DNA of 64,000 bases from a bacterium (GCA_014896235.1 JADBKU010000030.1:41845-105844); one strand, 5' to 3'. Shown: positions 25,279 to 33,856, counted from the stretch's first letter. Numbers and translations are program-made. The notes: generated by a model from the sequence alone, not told the origin.

Positions 25279-25752
25279 CTAGTGCAGGGCGGATTGGCCG
25301 CCGTAGCCAGCATTCGGCGCCGGCGCGGTGATCGGTTTGACGCCCGGATAAGGCGCGACCATCCTGGCCGGAGCCGTCGGTCCCTGCGCACCGGTGTCCG
25401 GCTCCATCGCGTTTGGATTCGCGGGCATCTTGAATGGCGCGAACGTATTCGGCGGCAGCAGCGCGGCGTTCGAGGTTTCGCCGAAATAGCGCACGTCGGT
25501 GTCGCCGCTGAGCACCGGCGCCAGCGGCGTCTGCGTCGCAAGGTGGTACAGCGGGCGGGTTACGCCCCATTCCAAGGCGTAGCCGAACGGCGCCAGCGTA
25601 TAGCTAAAAATCTGCAGCAACTGGCCGTTATCGACGTCGTTGTATGGCGGCGGGCCCCACTCGGTATCGTCGTCGCCATAAAATTGCGCGTGCGCCAGCG
25701 CCGGCAGACTCAGCAAAACCATCGCCGCCAATGCCATCAACGCGCGTTTCAT
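25279..25752 (-). CDS. Secreted/periplasmic protein of unknown function
   Basis: A 157-residue protein with a clear signal peptide, MKRALMALAAMVLLSLPALAHA before QFYGDDD. The mature protein begins DDDTEWGPPPYNDVDNG, continues with FSYTLAPFGYALEWGVTRPL and DTDVRYFGETSNAALLPPN, and ends in a Pro/Ala-rich tail. The pattern of aromatic and charged residues looks constrained, so I take it as a real gene, but no domain is recognised. The start at 25752 fits the signal peptide better than the longer frame to 25788. Confidence 0.72.
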   Translation of the reverse strand: MKRALMALAAMVLLSLPALAHAQFYGDDDTEWGPPPYNDVDNGQLLQIFSYTLAPFGYALEWGVTRPLYHLATQTPLAPVLSGDTDVRYFGETSNAALLPPNTFAPFKMPANPNAMEPDTGAQGPTAPARMVAPYPGVKPITAPAPNAGYGGQSALH

Positions 25753-25832
25753 ACGATAATCTTGAGGCGGCGGCGCCGCCGATGTCAATGCCGCGGCATG
25801 ACCCGGACTCGGCCGCGCCCCGCGCTTGCGCG

Positions 25833-26675
25833 ATGCGTCATTACGAATTCCGTCCCGCTCGCCACGCGCTCGCCCCGACCGGCGGCTTTCTCAAGAACTT
25901 CGCCTATTCGCTCAATCCGTACATCGGATGCGCTTTCGGCGCGGCCGGGGGATGTCCGTTCTGCTATGTGCGTGCGCTGCCGGTCGCCGGCGCGAGGCCG
26001 GGCGAATGGGGCGCATGGGTGATCGCCAAATCCAATCTCCCCGAATTGCTGGAGAAAGAACTGCACGCGCTGCAACACGCCGGCAAACTCGCCGCAACCG
26101 CCATCTTCATGTCCAGCGCGACCGATCCGTATCAGGGAATCGAGCGGCGCGCCCGCCTTACCCGCGCCGCGCTCGCGATCATTTCGCGCTTTCCCATCTA
26201 TCGGTTGCTCGTGCAGACGCGCAGTCCGCTCATCGAACGCGACCTCGATTTGCTTGCCTCGATGGGCGGGCGGGCGATCGCTTCGATCACGCTCGAAACC
26301 GACGATGAACGGGTGCGCCGCGCCTTCACGCCGACGTCGCCGTCGGTCGCGCGCCGGCTCGCGACGCTCCAGCGATTGCGTTCGGCGGGAATTCCAACGC
26401 AGGCCGCGATCGCGCCGATGCTGCCCAACGATCCGGAGCGCTTCGCCGCGCTTATCGACGATGCGGCGGATCGAGTCATTGTCGATACGCTGTTCGACGG
26501 CGACGGCGCGTCCGGCCGCCGTTCCAGGGCGCTCGGGATGGAGCAGATGTTCGCGCGGCTCGGTTACGCGGGATGGTTCCGTCCGGGCGCGGAACGAGAA
26601 CTGCTTGCTGCGATGCGCCGCCGGCTCGGCCCCGGCCGCGTGCTCTTCAGCCAACCCGGCTTCAACGCTATATGA
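25833..26675 (+). CDS. Radical SAM protein (spore photoproduct lyase-like/SPL family) with atypical Cys spacing
   Basis: From ATG 25833 this is a 280-residue protein; upstream ATGs at 25782 and 25788 are possible. The family core APTGGFLKNFAYSLNPYIGC matches the SPL/Rv2578c-type radical SAM proteins. The cluster cysteines are C33, C41 and C44 (GCAFGAAGGCPFCYV), spaced CX7CX2C, where I expect CX3CX2C. Later segments AIFMSSATDPYQ and IASITLETDDERVRR fit the partial TIM barrel. It should bind a 4Fe-4S cluster and cleave SAM. Substrate unknown. It diverges from the signal-peptide gene at 25752. Confidence 0.85.
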   Translation: MRHYEFRPARHALAPTGGFLKNFAYSLNPYIGCAFGAAGGCPFCYVRALPVAGARPGEWGAWVIAKSNLPELLEKELHALQHAGKLAATAIFMSSATDPYQGIERRARLTRAALAIISRFPIYRLLVQTRSPLIERDLDLLASMGGRAIASITLETDDERVRRAFTPTSPSVARRLATLQRLRSAGIPTQAAIAPMLPNDPERFAALIDDAADRVIVDTLFDGDGASGRRSRALGMEQMFARLGYAGWFRPGAERELLAAMRRRLGPGRVLFSQPGFNAI

Positions 26676-26713
26676 GCATTCAATTCAATTGGAAAGGATC
26701 GGGGACCAGATAA

Positions 26714-27262
26714 GTGAATTCGATTCCATTGAACTGGCTGTGGAACGTTCTAACGATGTTAGGCGCGGTCGCAACCGCTGTGATCATCTATTGGCAGGCC
26801 GGCTTGCTGAGAGCGCAAAACCAGGTTTACGCCATAATGCAATTAAATTTGGCGTGGGATTCCCGCGAAATGTGCTCCTTGAGATCCGCGTGGGCCGATA
26901 ACGCGGGCGATGCCGAAGCGGCCGAACCCATTTTGGAATTTCTGGAGGAATTCAGCGCATTGTTGAAGCGCGACGTCTTCAACGAAGAGCTGGTCTGGGA
27001 TTCGACGCTTGGTTGGTACGCGGTGCGCTATTATTTCTACAGTCAGGAAAACGAGACAGTCGAGCGTCTCCGGGCAAAGTGGCGCGATCCAAAGCTTTAC
27101 GAACATATCGAGGGACTCTGGCAAAATTACCGAAAACGCGAAGATGCGGAGTGGTGCGGGGGCGAAGAAACATTCGAGCAAAAGTTGCAGAAAACAAGAG
27201 ACAGCTTTGTAGCGGATGAGAAGGCACGTTATGCGCGTCGTTTTCCCGAAAGTCGTCATTGA
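26714..27262 (+). CDS. DUF4760-like membrane-anchored protein
   Basis: A 182-residue protein with one N-terminal membrane segment (VLTMLGAVATAVIIYWQAGLL) followed by a soluble helical part: AIMQLNLAWDSREM, EFLEEFSALLKRDV and YYFYSQENETVERL. The helix-rich layout after a single anchor resembles DUF4760 proteins, whose role is unknown. Codon and base use are more AT-rich than in adjacent genes. Its 3' end overlaps the following SET gene by 32 bases or more, so the two are probably expressed together. Confidence 0.68.
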   Translation: MNSIPLNWLWNVLTMLGAVATAVIIYWQAGLLRAQNQVYAIMQLNLAWDSREMCSLRSAWADNAGDAEAAEPILEFLEEFSALLKRDVFNEELVWDSTLGWYAVRYYFYSQENETVERLRAKWRDPKLYEHIEGLWQNYRKREDAEWCGGEETFEQKLQKTRDSFVADEKARYARRFPESRH

Positions 27263-27806
27263 ACTCAACCCGTCGGTTATTGACGGCGTGGGAGTGTTCG
27301 CGGTCTCCGCGTTCGAAGAGCGCCAGCGCATCGCCGAGGGAATTCACGAAGCGGAATATCGGCGGCTGATTCCCTGGAGCCACTTCGCCGCTTACGAGGA
27401 AAATCTCCAGGAAAAAATCCGCGCGTTTTGCATAGGCACGCCCGAGGGCTTCCTCCCGCCCGACAAGCTCGATTTTAACCGTCTGACGATCGAGTGGTAT
27501 CTGAACCATTCCTGCGACGGGAACGTCGGCTTCGACGAACGCGGCGATTTTATCGCCCGCCGTCGTATCCGGCGTGGCGAAGAACTGACCTACGACTACG
27601 GTTTGGCCGAATCGAATCCGCGATTCCGCATGCGGTGTCGATGCGGCGCGGCCAATTGTCGCTCAATTATCACCGGCGACGACTGGAAAGATGCGGAGTT
27701 TAGGGAGCGCAATCTTCCATACATGCTGCCGCGACTGCGCCGGATGAAATACGGTGAAGAAATAATTGAAACGCCACGCCGCCGCGCCGCTTCTCATCGG
27801 CGTTAG
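27231..27806 (+). CDS. SET-domain protein (putative lysine methyltransferase)
   Basis: A 191-residue protein. ATG 27231 is chosen over 27216 because GAAGG lies six bases before it. SET motifs are complete: DGVGVFAV near the N terminus, EWYLNHSCDGNVGF (the NHS motif that contacts SAM), ELTYDYG (catalytic Tyr region), and a post-SET Zn cluster MRCRCGAANCRSII with three Cys. Such proteins methylate lysine; in bacteria they are scattered, and targets are rarely known. It overlaps the DUF4760-like gene, and its stop overlaps that of the convergent GlsB-like gene by three bases. Confidence 0.85.
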   Translation: MRVVFPKVVIELNPSVIDGVGVFAVSAFEERQRIAEGIHEAEYRRLIPWSHFAAYEENLQEKIRAFCIGTPEGFLPPDKLDFNRLTIEWYLNHSCDGNVGFDERGDFIARRRIRRGEELTYDYGLAESNPRFRMRCRCGAANCRSIITGDDWKDAEFRERNLPYMLPRLRRMKYGEEIIETPRRRAASHRR

Positions 27807-28045
27807 CGGGCGGAGGGTTGCGCGCCACGGATCAGATGGATCGCGCCGACCAGGATAATCGCGCCCACCACCGCCATCGCGATAAATCCGATCGCACCGA
27901 AGGGCCGGTCAATTCCAAGCTTCCCGAAGACCCACTGTCCGATCACCGCGCCGACCAGGCCCAGAACGATATCTCCCGCGAGGCCGTAGCCGCCCGTGCG
28001 CATCAGTTTTCCGGTCAGCCAGCCCGCGATCAGTCCCGCGATCAA
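27803..28045 (-). CDS. GlsB/YeaQ/YmgE family stress-associated membrane protein
   Basis: An 80-residue membrane protein with Gly-rich helices: AGLIAGWLTGKLMRTGGYG, IVLGLVGAVIGQWVFGKLGI and IAMAVVGAIILVGAIHLIRG. This matches the transglycosylase-associated (GlsB/YeaQ) family in length and pattern. The start is uncertain: TTG 28045 gives the listed protein, while the frame continues upstream for several codons without an ATG. Relatives are induced by general stress. The gene overlaps the SET gene stop to stop. Confidence 0.85.
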   Translation of the reverse strand: MIAGLIAGWLTGKLMRTGGYGLAGDIVLGLVGAVIGQWVFGKLGIDRPFGAIGFIAMAVVGAIILVGAIHLIRGAQPSAR

Positions 28046-28099
28046 TATCCCCAGCAGATGCGCGCAATCGCCTCCCCGGCTTTCCTTCGACGCTTCCGA

Positions 28100-28753
28100 T
28101 TATGCGCCCGGCTCGGCCACGTAAGCGCCGATCGGAAGGACCACCGCGCCTTCGCGAATCGGCACGCATTCGGGCGGAAATTCCTGCACGACCTCGATTT
28201 GCGCGGCGTCGAGCCGATCGAGGAATCGCTCCAGATGGCGTATCGCTCCGGTCGGCAGATCGTGCAATACGACCAGCGACCACGGGCGCGTCGCGATTTC
28301 CTTAAGCGCCCGATCGACCCAGCCGTCGGGGTCGTCCCAATCGTGCGGCACGCAGTTCCAGAGCACGCAGGTGTAGCGTCCAGCGGTCAGGTAATCCACC
28401 GCGTCGCGGCTGAGCAGGCAGCGGTCCAGACGGCCGCCCCCGCCGAACGGACGGAACAGCCGCTCGGGGCGGCTCAGCGGGCCAAGCGCTTCCTGCGCGC
28501 GCCCGATTTCGATCGCCGCCGCGCCACGTTCCCGCCGTTCGCCGAGAGGCACGCTATGGGTCAGGCTGTGGTTGCCGATCCAATGGCCGGCGTCGTGCGC
28601 CGCTTCGGCGAGCCGGCGCCGGCTGGAATCGGCGAGCTTCTCTCCAATCACGAAGAAGGTCGTCAGCAACCGCCGTTCGCTCATGATCTCCAACACGCGC
28701 GGCGTGACTTCAGGCTCTGGGCCATTATCGAAGCTGAGCGTAACCTTGCTCAT
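28100..28753 (-). CDS. Polysaccharide deacetylase (NodB) family protein
   Basis: A 217-residue protein with the NodB fold. Motif 1 reads TLSFDNGPEP where most members have TFDDGP, so the second, metal-binding Asp is Asn. Motif 2 GNHSLTHSVP has the HxxxH metal ligands. Motif 3 FRPFGGG is a variant of RPPxG, and a late LVVLHDLPTGA supplies the final His. No signal peptide is seen, so it may act in the cytosol on small N-acetylated molecules or be exported otherwise. Activity may be altered by the Asn. Confidence 0.82.
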   Translation of the reverse strand: MSKVTLSFDNGPEPEVTPRVLEIMSERRLLTTFFVIGEKLADSSRRRLAEAAHDAGHWIGNHSLTHSVPLGERRERGAAAIEIGRAQEALGPLSRPERLFRPFGGGGRLDRCLLSRDAVDYLTAGRYTCVLWNCVPHDWDDPDGWVDRALKEIATRPWSLVVLHDLPTGAIRHLERFLDRLDAAQIEVVQEFPPECVPIREGAVVLPIGAYVAEPGA

Positions 28754-28812
28754 CGCGAAGACGCTCCCGACCGGTTATCGCGCCGCGAGCGATCGCCTGC
28801 GGCGCGGATCGT

Positions 28813-28932
28813 TCACTTCTTCTGTTCCATCGGCGCGCTACAGCATTTGATTGTGCCGGCCCCGCCTTTGGTGACGATTACCTGCGAGCCGCATTTGCCA
28901 CAGATATAGACTTTCCCCAGTTGATTCGCCAT
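28813..28932 (-). CDS. Mini desulforedoxin-like (Dx) iron protein, 39 aa
   Basis: A 39-residue protein, MANQLGKVYICGKCGSQ onward, with Cys 11, 14, 30 and 31 in the CxxC...CC order of desulforedoxin and the N-terminal Dx domain of desulfoferrodoxin (GAGTIKCCSAPM). Four Cys should bind one Fe. It could serve as a small redox carrier or as a metal-site partner of other proteins. It lies just downstream of a crotonase operon on the same strand. A paralogue of 47 residues is at 34000. Confidence 0.82.
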   Translation of the reverse strand: MANQLGKVYICGKCGSQVIVTKGGAGTIKCCSAPMEQKK

Positions 28933-28966
28933 TTCGTTCGCTTGCTCCCAATCTGCGAAATTCCGC

Positions 28967-29755
28967 CTATGCTCCCTTGAACAGCGGTTTGCGCTTGTTC
29001 AGAAAGGCCGCCACGCCTTCGGCGCGATCGGCCGTCGTTTGTAGCAAGGCGTACAAGTCCTCTTCAAGCCTGATACCCTGCTCGATCGTCATATCGGCGC
29101 CCTTGCGCACGGCCTCTTTCGCCATCCGCATCCCGAGCGGTCCGCGGCTGTGCAGCACGCCGAACAGCTCGTCCGCGACGCGCTTCAGCTCCCGCCGGTC
29201 GCGCGCCAGATAGGTCGCCAGCCCCAGCCGCATCGCCTCGGCGCCGTCCAGCGCCGCTCCGCCCAGCAGCATCCGGAAGGCGTGCGCGGCGCCGATCAGG
29301 CGCGGCAGCCGCTGCGTGCCGCCGAAGCGCGGCAGCGCCCCGCGCTCGAGCTGGGTCATCGTGAACCGCGCGCTCTTGACGGTCGCGCGGAGATCGAGCG
29401 CCAGCGCCAGCTCCAGCGCCTCGTCGCCAATATCGCCGTTGACCAGCGCGACGGTTGGCTTGCCGATCCGCGCCAGCGTTTCCACCAGATCCGTATCGAC
29501 GTCGGGGTCGAAACCGGGCGCGAAAACCTCGCCGGCGCCGGTTACAGCAAGCGCCGCTATCTCGTCGTCGTCCTCGACCGTTTCCGCCAAATCGATCAGC
29601 TCGCGCGCCATCGCACGGCTCACCCGGTTCGCGGCGGCGGGCCGCGCCAACGTCGCGACCATCACGCCGTCGGCGAGCGCGAGTTCGATAGCGCCCGGTC
29701 CGCTATCCAAGGCTTGGCGCGCGATTGCGCGGGGCTTTCGCCGGGGAGTCGCCAT
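28967..29755 (-). CDS. Enoyl-CoA hydratase/isomerase family protein
   Basis: A 262-residue crotonase. ATG 29755 replaces a longer TTG frame. The oxyanion region is VTGAGEVFAPGFD, and the acid/base Glu positions are kept in DEALELALALDLRA and TQLERGALPRFGG. A substrate-loop-like RLPRLIG follows. It is the last of three minus-strand genes (crotonase, acyl-CoA ligase, crotonase) separated by 7 and 26 bases. It probably works on the CoA ester made by the ligase, as hydratase or isomerase. Confidence 0.9.
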   Translation of the reverse strand: MATPRRKPRAIARQALDSGPGAIELALADGVMVATLARPAAANRVSRAMARELIDLAETVEDDDEIAALAVTGAGEVFAPGFDPDVDTDLVETLARIGKPTVALVNGDIGDEALELALALDLRATVKSARFTMTQLERGALPRFGGTQRLPRLIGAAHAFRMLLGGAALDGAEAMRLGLATYLARDRRELKRVADELFGVLHSRGPLGMRMAKEAVRKGADMTIEQGIRLEEDLYALLQTTADRAEGVAAFLNKRKPLFKGA

Positions 29756-29781
29756 CGTCGCGATCAAGCGCCGCGGCCGGT

Positions 29782-31332
29782 TCAGGCGCCGGCTTTCTGA
29801 TTTGCATGCAACTCTTTGCGCAGGATCTTACCGAGCGCGTTTTTCGGCAACTCCGCGATAAATTCGATATTCTCCGGCCGCTTGAAGCTCGCCAGCCGCG
29901 TCCGGCAGAACTCCTGTATCTCCTTCGCGTCCGCCTTCCGTCCCTCGCGCAGAACGACGAAGGCTTTGATCGTTTGCCCCCATTCCACCGAGGGTTCGCC
30001 GATTACCGCGGCTTCTTCGATCGCCGGATGGCTCATCAGGACGGTTTCAATCTCCGCGGGCGCGATATTTTCGCCGCCGCGGATAATCATGTCGTCCTTG
30101 CGGCCGGCGAAGAAGATGTAGCCCTCCTCGTCGAGCCAGCCCAGGTCGCCGGTCGCGCGCCATCCGTCGGCGAGCGCGGCGTCGTCCTTGCGTCCCGCAT
30201 AGCCTTTCATGATGCGGGGCGTGCGGATAATGATTTCGCCGACTTGTCCGGCTGCGAGGAATTTGCCGTCTTCGTCGCGCACCCGCACTTCAACGTCAGG
30301 CAGCGGTTTGCCGATCGAATTGAGCCGCTTGAGCTTGAGTTCGATCTGTTCGGGCGTGCCTTCGATCCGATGGTCGTCGGGGCCGAGCACGGTCAGCGAC
30401 GACGTGGTTTCAGTCTGTCCGTAGGCGTTGACGAAGCCGACATTTTTCGGGAACGCCTCGATCGCCCGGCGGATTACCGCCACCGGCATCGGCGCGCCGC
30501 CATAGGCGAGGTTGGTGAGCGACGAGAAATCGGTTTTGGAGAAGGCCGGATGGTCAAGCAACTGCTTCATCATCGTGGGCACGACAAAGGCGTGCGTGAC
30601 CTTTTCGCGCTGCACCAATTCGAGCCAACTGGCCGGCTCGAACTGCGGCATCACGACCATCTTCCGGCCGGTCCAGAGGTTGGTCATCATCGCGGTCGTG
30701 CCAGCAATGTGGTAGAACGGCGCGCACACCAGAAACACCCCCCGCTCGGTTCCATCCGCCATCTCGACGTTCGCCGTCACGTAAGCCGTAAAATCGTGGA
30801 AACTCAGCATCACGCCCTTGGGCAGCGAAGTCGTGCCGCTGGTGTACATCAGGACGGAAACGTCTTCTTCCTCGATTTCGGCCTCGGCTTCGTCGGGATC
30901 GGTTTTCGCGGCGAGATCGGTCAGCCGGGCAAGCGCGCCGTCGCCCTCGCCGAGCGCAATGCATTTGACGCCATTTAGCTTGGGATGAATCCGCTTTACG
31001 AGGTCGAGATAGCGATCGCCGACCAGCAACAGCCGCGCGTTCGCGGTGTTGATCATGTATTCGAGCTCGGGGTCCTTGGCGCGATAGTTGAGCGGCAAGA
31101 AGGTCAGGCCGGCCTTGGCGGCGGCGTAATAGCTGGCGATATAGAGGTGCGAATTGGTGTCGAGGATGGCCAGAACGTCGCGTGGCTTGAGGCCCTGTTG
31201 TCTGAAGACGCCGGCCAGCCGGGCGACCAAATCGTTTAGTTCGCCATAGGTGAGCCGGGTTTGTCCAAAGACCACGATTTCCTGCTCGGGCGCAATCGAG
31301 CCGGGGATCGAAATGAAGTTGACGGTGTTCAC
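29782..31332 (-). CDS. Long-chain/aryl acyl-CoA synthetase (AMP-forming)
   Basis: A 516-residue ANL-superfamily ligase. Motif A3 VLMYTSGTTSLPKGVMLS, A5 NAYGQTETTSSL, A7 GWRATGDLGWLDEEGYIFFAGRKDD and A10 PKNALGKILRKEL (catalytic Lys in GKILRK) are all present. It activates a carboxylic acid with ATP and transfers it to CoA. Length and motifs match fatty-acid and aryl-acid ligases such as FadD relatives, with substrate unknown. It is flanked within an operon by two crotonases at 31340 and 28967. Confidence 0.94.
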   Translation of the reverse strand: MNTVNFISIPGSIAPEQEIVVFGQTRLTYGELNDLVARLAGVFRQQGLKPRDVLAILDTNSHLYIASYYAAAKAGLTFLPLNYRAKDPELEYMINTANARLLLVGDRYLDLVKRIHPKLNGVKCIALGEGDGALARLTDLAAKTDPDEAEAEIEEEDVSVLMYTSGTTSLPKGVMLSFHDFTAYVTANVEMADGTERGVFLVCAPFYHIAGTTAMMTNLWTGRKMVVMPQFEPASWLELVQREKVTHAFVVPTMMKQLLDHPAFSKTDFSSLTNLAYGGAPMPVAVIRRAIEAFPKNVGFVNAYGQTETTSSLTVLGPDDHRIEGTPEQIELKLKRLNSIGKPLPDVEVRVRDEDGKFLAAGQVGEIIIRTPRIMKGYAGRKDDAALADGWRATGDLGWLDEEGYIFFAGRKDDMIIRGGENIAPAEIETVLMSHPAIEEAAVIGEPSVEWGQTIKAFVVLREGRKADAKEIQEFCRTRLASFKRPENIEFIAELPKNALGKILRKELHANQKAGA

Positions 31333-31339
31333 GGACTAA

Positions 31340-32152
31340 TTACCTCCTGCGCGGCGATGGCCGCGTGGCCGCCGCCTTGCCCAACGGCGCCTTCACAAAA
31401 TTGTCGAGCCGGGCGGCCAGCCGCCGTTCAAGATCGAGGCCTTGCGCCAAACTGGCGTCGAGGCCCTCCCAAACCGCAAATTTGGCGCAAGCGACCCGCT
31501 CGCGCGGCATCCGGCTCAGCGCCTTGGCCATCCCAAATGCGGCGCGGTCGAGCTCCCGCCGCGGCACGACATCGGCGACCAAACCTATAAATAAAGCCCG
31601 ATCCGCGTCAATCCATCGGCCGGTCAAATTCAAATCGAGCGCCCATCCGAAGGGCAGCCGGCGCGCCGCGGTCTGCGTCCCGGCGACGCCCGGAATCATC
31701 CCAAGGCCGGTTTCGGGCAGGCAAAAGCGGGCGTCGTCGGCCGCGATCGCGATATCGCACAGCAGCGCCATCTCCAGTCCGCCGCCTACCGTAAAGCCGT
31801 GGACCGCCGCGACGGTCGGCACGGCCAGGCCGCGCAAACGGCCCCAAACGTCGCGCCGGAAACGAATCCAGCGCGCCGCGATCGGCGAGGGCGCGCTGCC
31901 GAATTCGCTAACGTCGCCGCCGGTCGAAAAAGCGGGTCCGGCGCCACGCAGCACCATCGCGCGGATTTCAGGATCGCGATGGACCGCGGTCAGCGCTGCG
32001 TACAGCGCGTCGCGCATCGCGACGTTATAGGCGTTCAGCCGCTCCGGCCGATTCAGGGTGATCCATGCGATCGCGCCGCGTTTCTCGAAAAGTACGGGCG
32101 GCGAAGACGGACGCGAAGCCTTTCGCGCCGCCGTGACAGCGGTTCTGGTCAT
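31340..32152 (-). CDS. Enoyl-CoA hydratase/isomerase family protein
   Basis: A 270-residue crotonase and first gene of the operon. Oxyanion region LRGAGPAFSTGGDVSEF, then FTVGGGLEMALLCDIAIAAD with the first Glu and CLPETGLGMIPGVAGTQ with the second, so both catalytic Glu are kept, unlike the crotonase at 595. The N-terminal 20 residues are basic and extra. The stop is 7 bases before the acyl-CoA ligase start. Hydration of an enoyl-CoA is the default expectation. Confidence 0.92.
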   Translation of the reverse strand: MTRTAVTAARKASRPSSPPVLFEKRGAIAWITLNRPERLNAYNVAMRDALYAALTAVHRDPEIRAMVLRGAGPAFSTGGDVSEFGSAPSPIAARWIRFRRDVWGRLRGLAVPTVAAVHGFTVGGGLEMALLCDIAIAADDARFCLPETGLGMIPGVAGTQTAARRLPFGWALDLNLTGRWIDADRALFIGLVADVVPRRELDRAAFGMAKALSRMPRERVACAKFAVWEGLDASLAQGLDLERRLAARLDNFVKAPLGKAAATRPSPRRR

Positions 32153-32200
32153 CAGTGAAGAACGGCGAAAACCTGAATACTAAGAAGAATCTAGTACGAA

Positions 32201-33757
32201 TTATGGAGAATACAAGTTGGCCGTGTCGCTTTGCGCGATCGCCGGCCGGCCGCGTTCGTAAACCACTTTGCCGCCGATGATCGTTAGCTCGATCGGCAGG
32301 TTCGCGAGTTCGGCCGGCGCCGCCGCCAACGGATCGGCGCCCAGAACGATCAGGTCGGCGAGGTATCCGGGCTCGATTGCGCCGGCCGCAAGACGGCTCA
32401 GCCGCGCCGCTCGGCTGGTGAAAAGCTCAAAGGCTGTGGCGACCGGCAGCGCTTCCGCGGGCGCCAGCTCTTCGCCCTCCGCGCCGCGCCGCGTCACCGC
32501 GGCGGCGATCGCCGTCAGCGGCCGTGGCGGCGTGACCGGAGCGTCCGTGCCGGCGGCAAGTTCGACGCCCGCGTCGAGCAGGCTGCGGGCGCGATAGCGA
32601 TAGGCCGTCAAACCGGGATCGGCGGCGTATTTCGCGGCGCGGTAATGGAGAAATCCGGGGTTCGTCACCACCCACACGCCCATGCGTGCGATGGCTTCCG
32701 GATAGTCGGGGGGAATTACTCCGCCATGCTCGACCCGGCATACCGTGCCCGCCGCCAGCCGCGGATTCATCTCTTTGCGAACCCGATGGATGGCGGTCAG
32801 GGCCGCGTTGATTTCATCCAGTTCGGTGGCGTGGAAGGCGGCGTCCAGACCGAGACTCAACGCCCGTCCGAGGTCGCGCGCCAGCCGTTCCGGCCGCGCG
32901 CGCGCGACGTCCATGAATTTGACTCCGGCCAGCCTGAGACCGGACGCATCGGCGATCCGGCGCGCTTCGCTCGCGGCGTCGATAAAATTTTCGCCAAGCA
33001 TCACGCCGGCGCGCTGGCGAATCACGCCCGCGCTCGCCATGCGCGCAAGCGCCGCAATCTGGTTGGGACCATTGCGCACGGTGGCGTCGGTGAACGCCGT
33101 GATTCCGCCGGCGGCGAGCTCCCGGCTGAAGTTGCGCGCGCGCGATTCCAGTTCCGCCGCCGTCACCAGCGGCAAACGATCCGACAGCCACTGTTCCAGT
33201 CCGGCCACGAAGCCGGTTAGCCGGCCGTCCGAATCGCGGTCGAGCCATGCGCCGTCCGGCGGATGAAAATCCGGCGATTCCAGTCCTAGGGCGGCTATGG
33301 CGCGCGAATTCAACCACGACGCATGGAGCGTCTGATGGCGCAGGCGAACCGGGTTGCGCGGCGCGGTTTGATCGAGTTCGGCGCGGGTCGGGCCGCGCCG
33401 CTCGGCGATCAAGGCCTCGTCGCAGCCGAATGCGCGCAGCCAATTGCCCGGCGGAGTGCGGCCCGCCGCCAGCCGCAGCGCGGCGAAAAGATCGCCGAGC
33501 GTACGGCATCGCTGAACGTTCGCGCCGGTGGTGGCGGCGGCGCCTTCCATGAAATGGAGATGGCAATCGACGAAGCCGGGCGCGACCGTCCGGCCGTTTA
33601 GGCGAATCAGATGGGTGCTGGGACCGACAAGCGATTTCAGCTCGTTAAAGCCGCCGTAAGCCATGATTCGGCCCGCGCCAACGGCCACCGAATCGCACTC
33701 GGGGTGACCAAAGACGCGGCCGTTATGCAGCACCAGATCGGCTTTATTCTGTGCCAT
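32201..33757 (-). CDS. YtcJ-type amidohydrolase
   Basis: A 518-residue metal-dependent hydrolase. ATG 33757 (MAQNKADLVLHNGRVF) gives the family's normal N terminus. The beta-sandwich is followed by GFVDCHLHFMEGA, the HxH metal motif, then His-bearing strands (FHATELDEIN, VEHGGVIPPDY) and GTDAPVTPPRP with the final Asp. The C terminus returns to the sandwich (GYLADLIVLGADPL). YtcJ relatives hydrolyse N-formyl or amide compounds. It lies 48 bases upstream of the crotonase operon on the same strand; whether it is co-transcribed is open. Confidence 0.92.
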   Translation of the reverse strand: MAQNKADLVLHNGRVFGHPECDSVAVGAGRIMAYGGFNELKSLVGPSTHLIRLNGRTVAPGFVDCHLHFMEGAAATTGANVQRCRTLGDLFAALRLAAGRTPPGNWLRAFGCDEALIAERRGPTRAELDQTAPRNPVRLRHQTLHASWLNSRAIAALGLESPDFHPPDGAWLDRDSDGRLTGFVAGLEQWLSDRLPLVTAAELESRARNFSRELAAGGITAFTDATVRNGPNQIAALARMASAGVIRQRAGVMLGENFIDAASEARRIADASGLRLAGVKFMDVARARPERLARDLGRALSLGLDAAFHATELDEINAALTAIHRVRKEMNPRLAAGTVCRVEHGGVIPPDYPEAIARMGVWVVTNPGFLHYRAAKYAADPGLTAYRYRARSLLDAGVELAAGTDAPVTPPRPLTAIAAAVTRRGAEGEELAPAEALPVATAFELFTSRAARLSRLAAGAIEPGYLADLIVLGADPLAAAPAELANLPIELTIIGGKVVYERGRPAIAQSDTANLYSP

Positions 33758-33856
33758 CGGCGCACCCGTCCCCCTTTCTTGAATCGCGCGCGCCCTGCGC
33801 AAAATGTCGTAAGGGCGGCCGACGACGCACAATGGCGCGAGGCCGCCCCGACCGCG

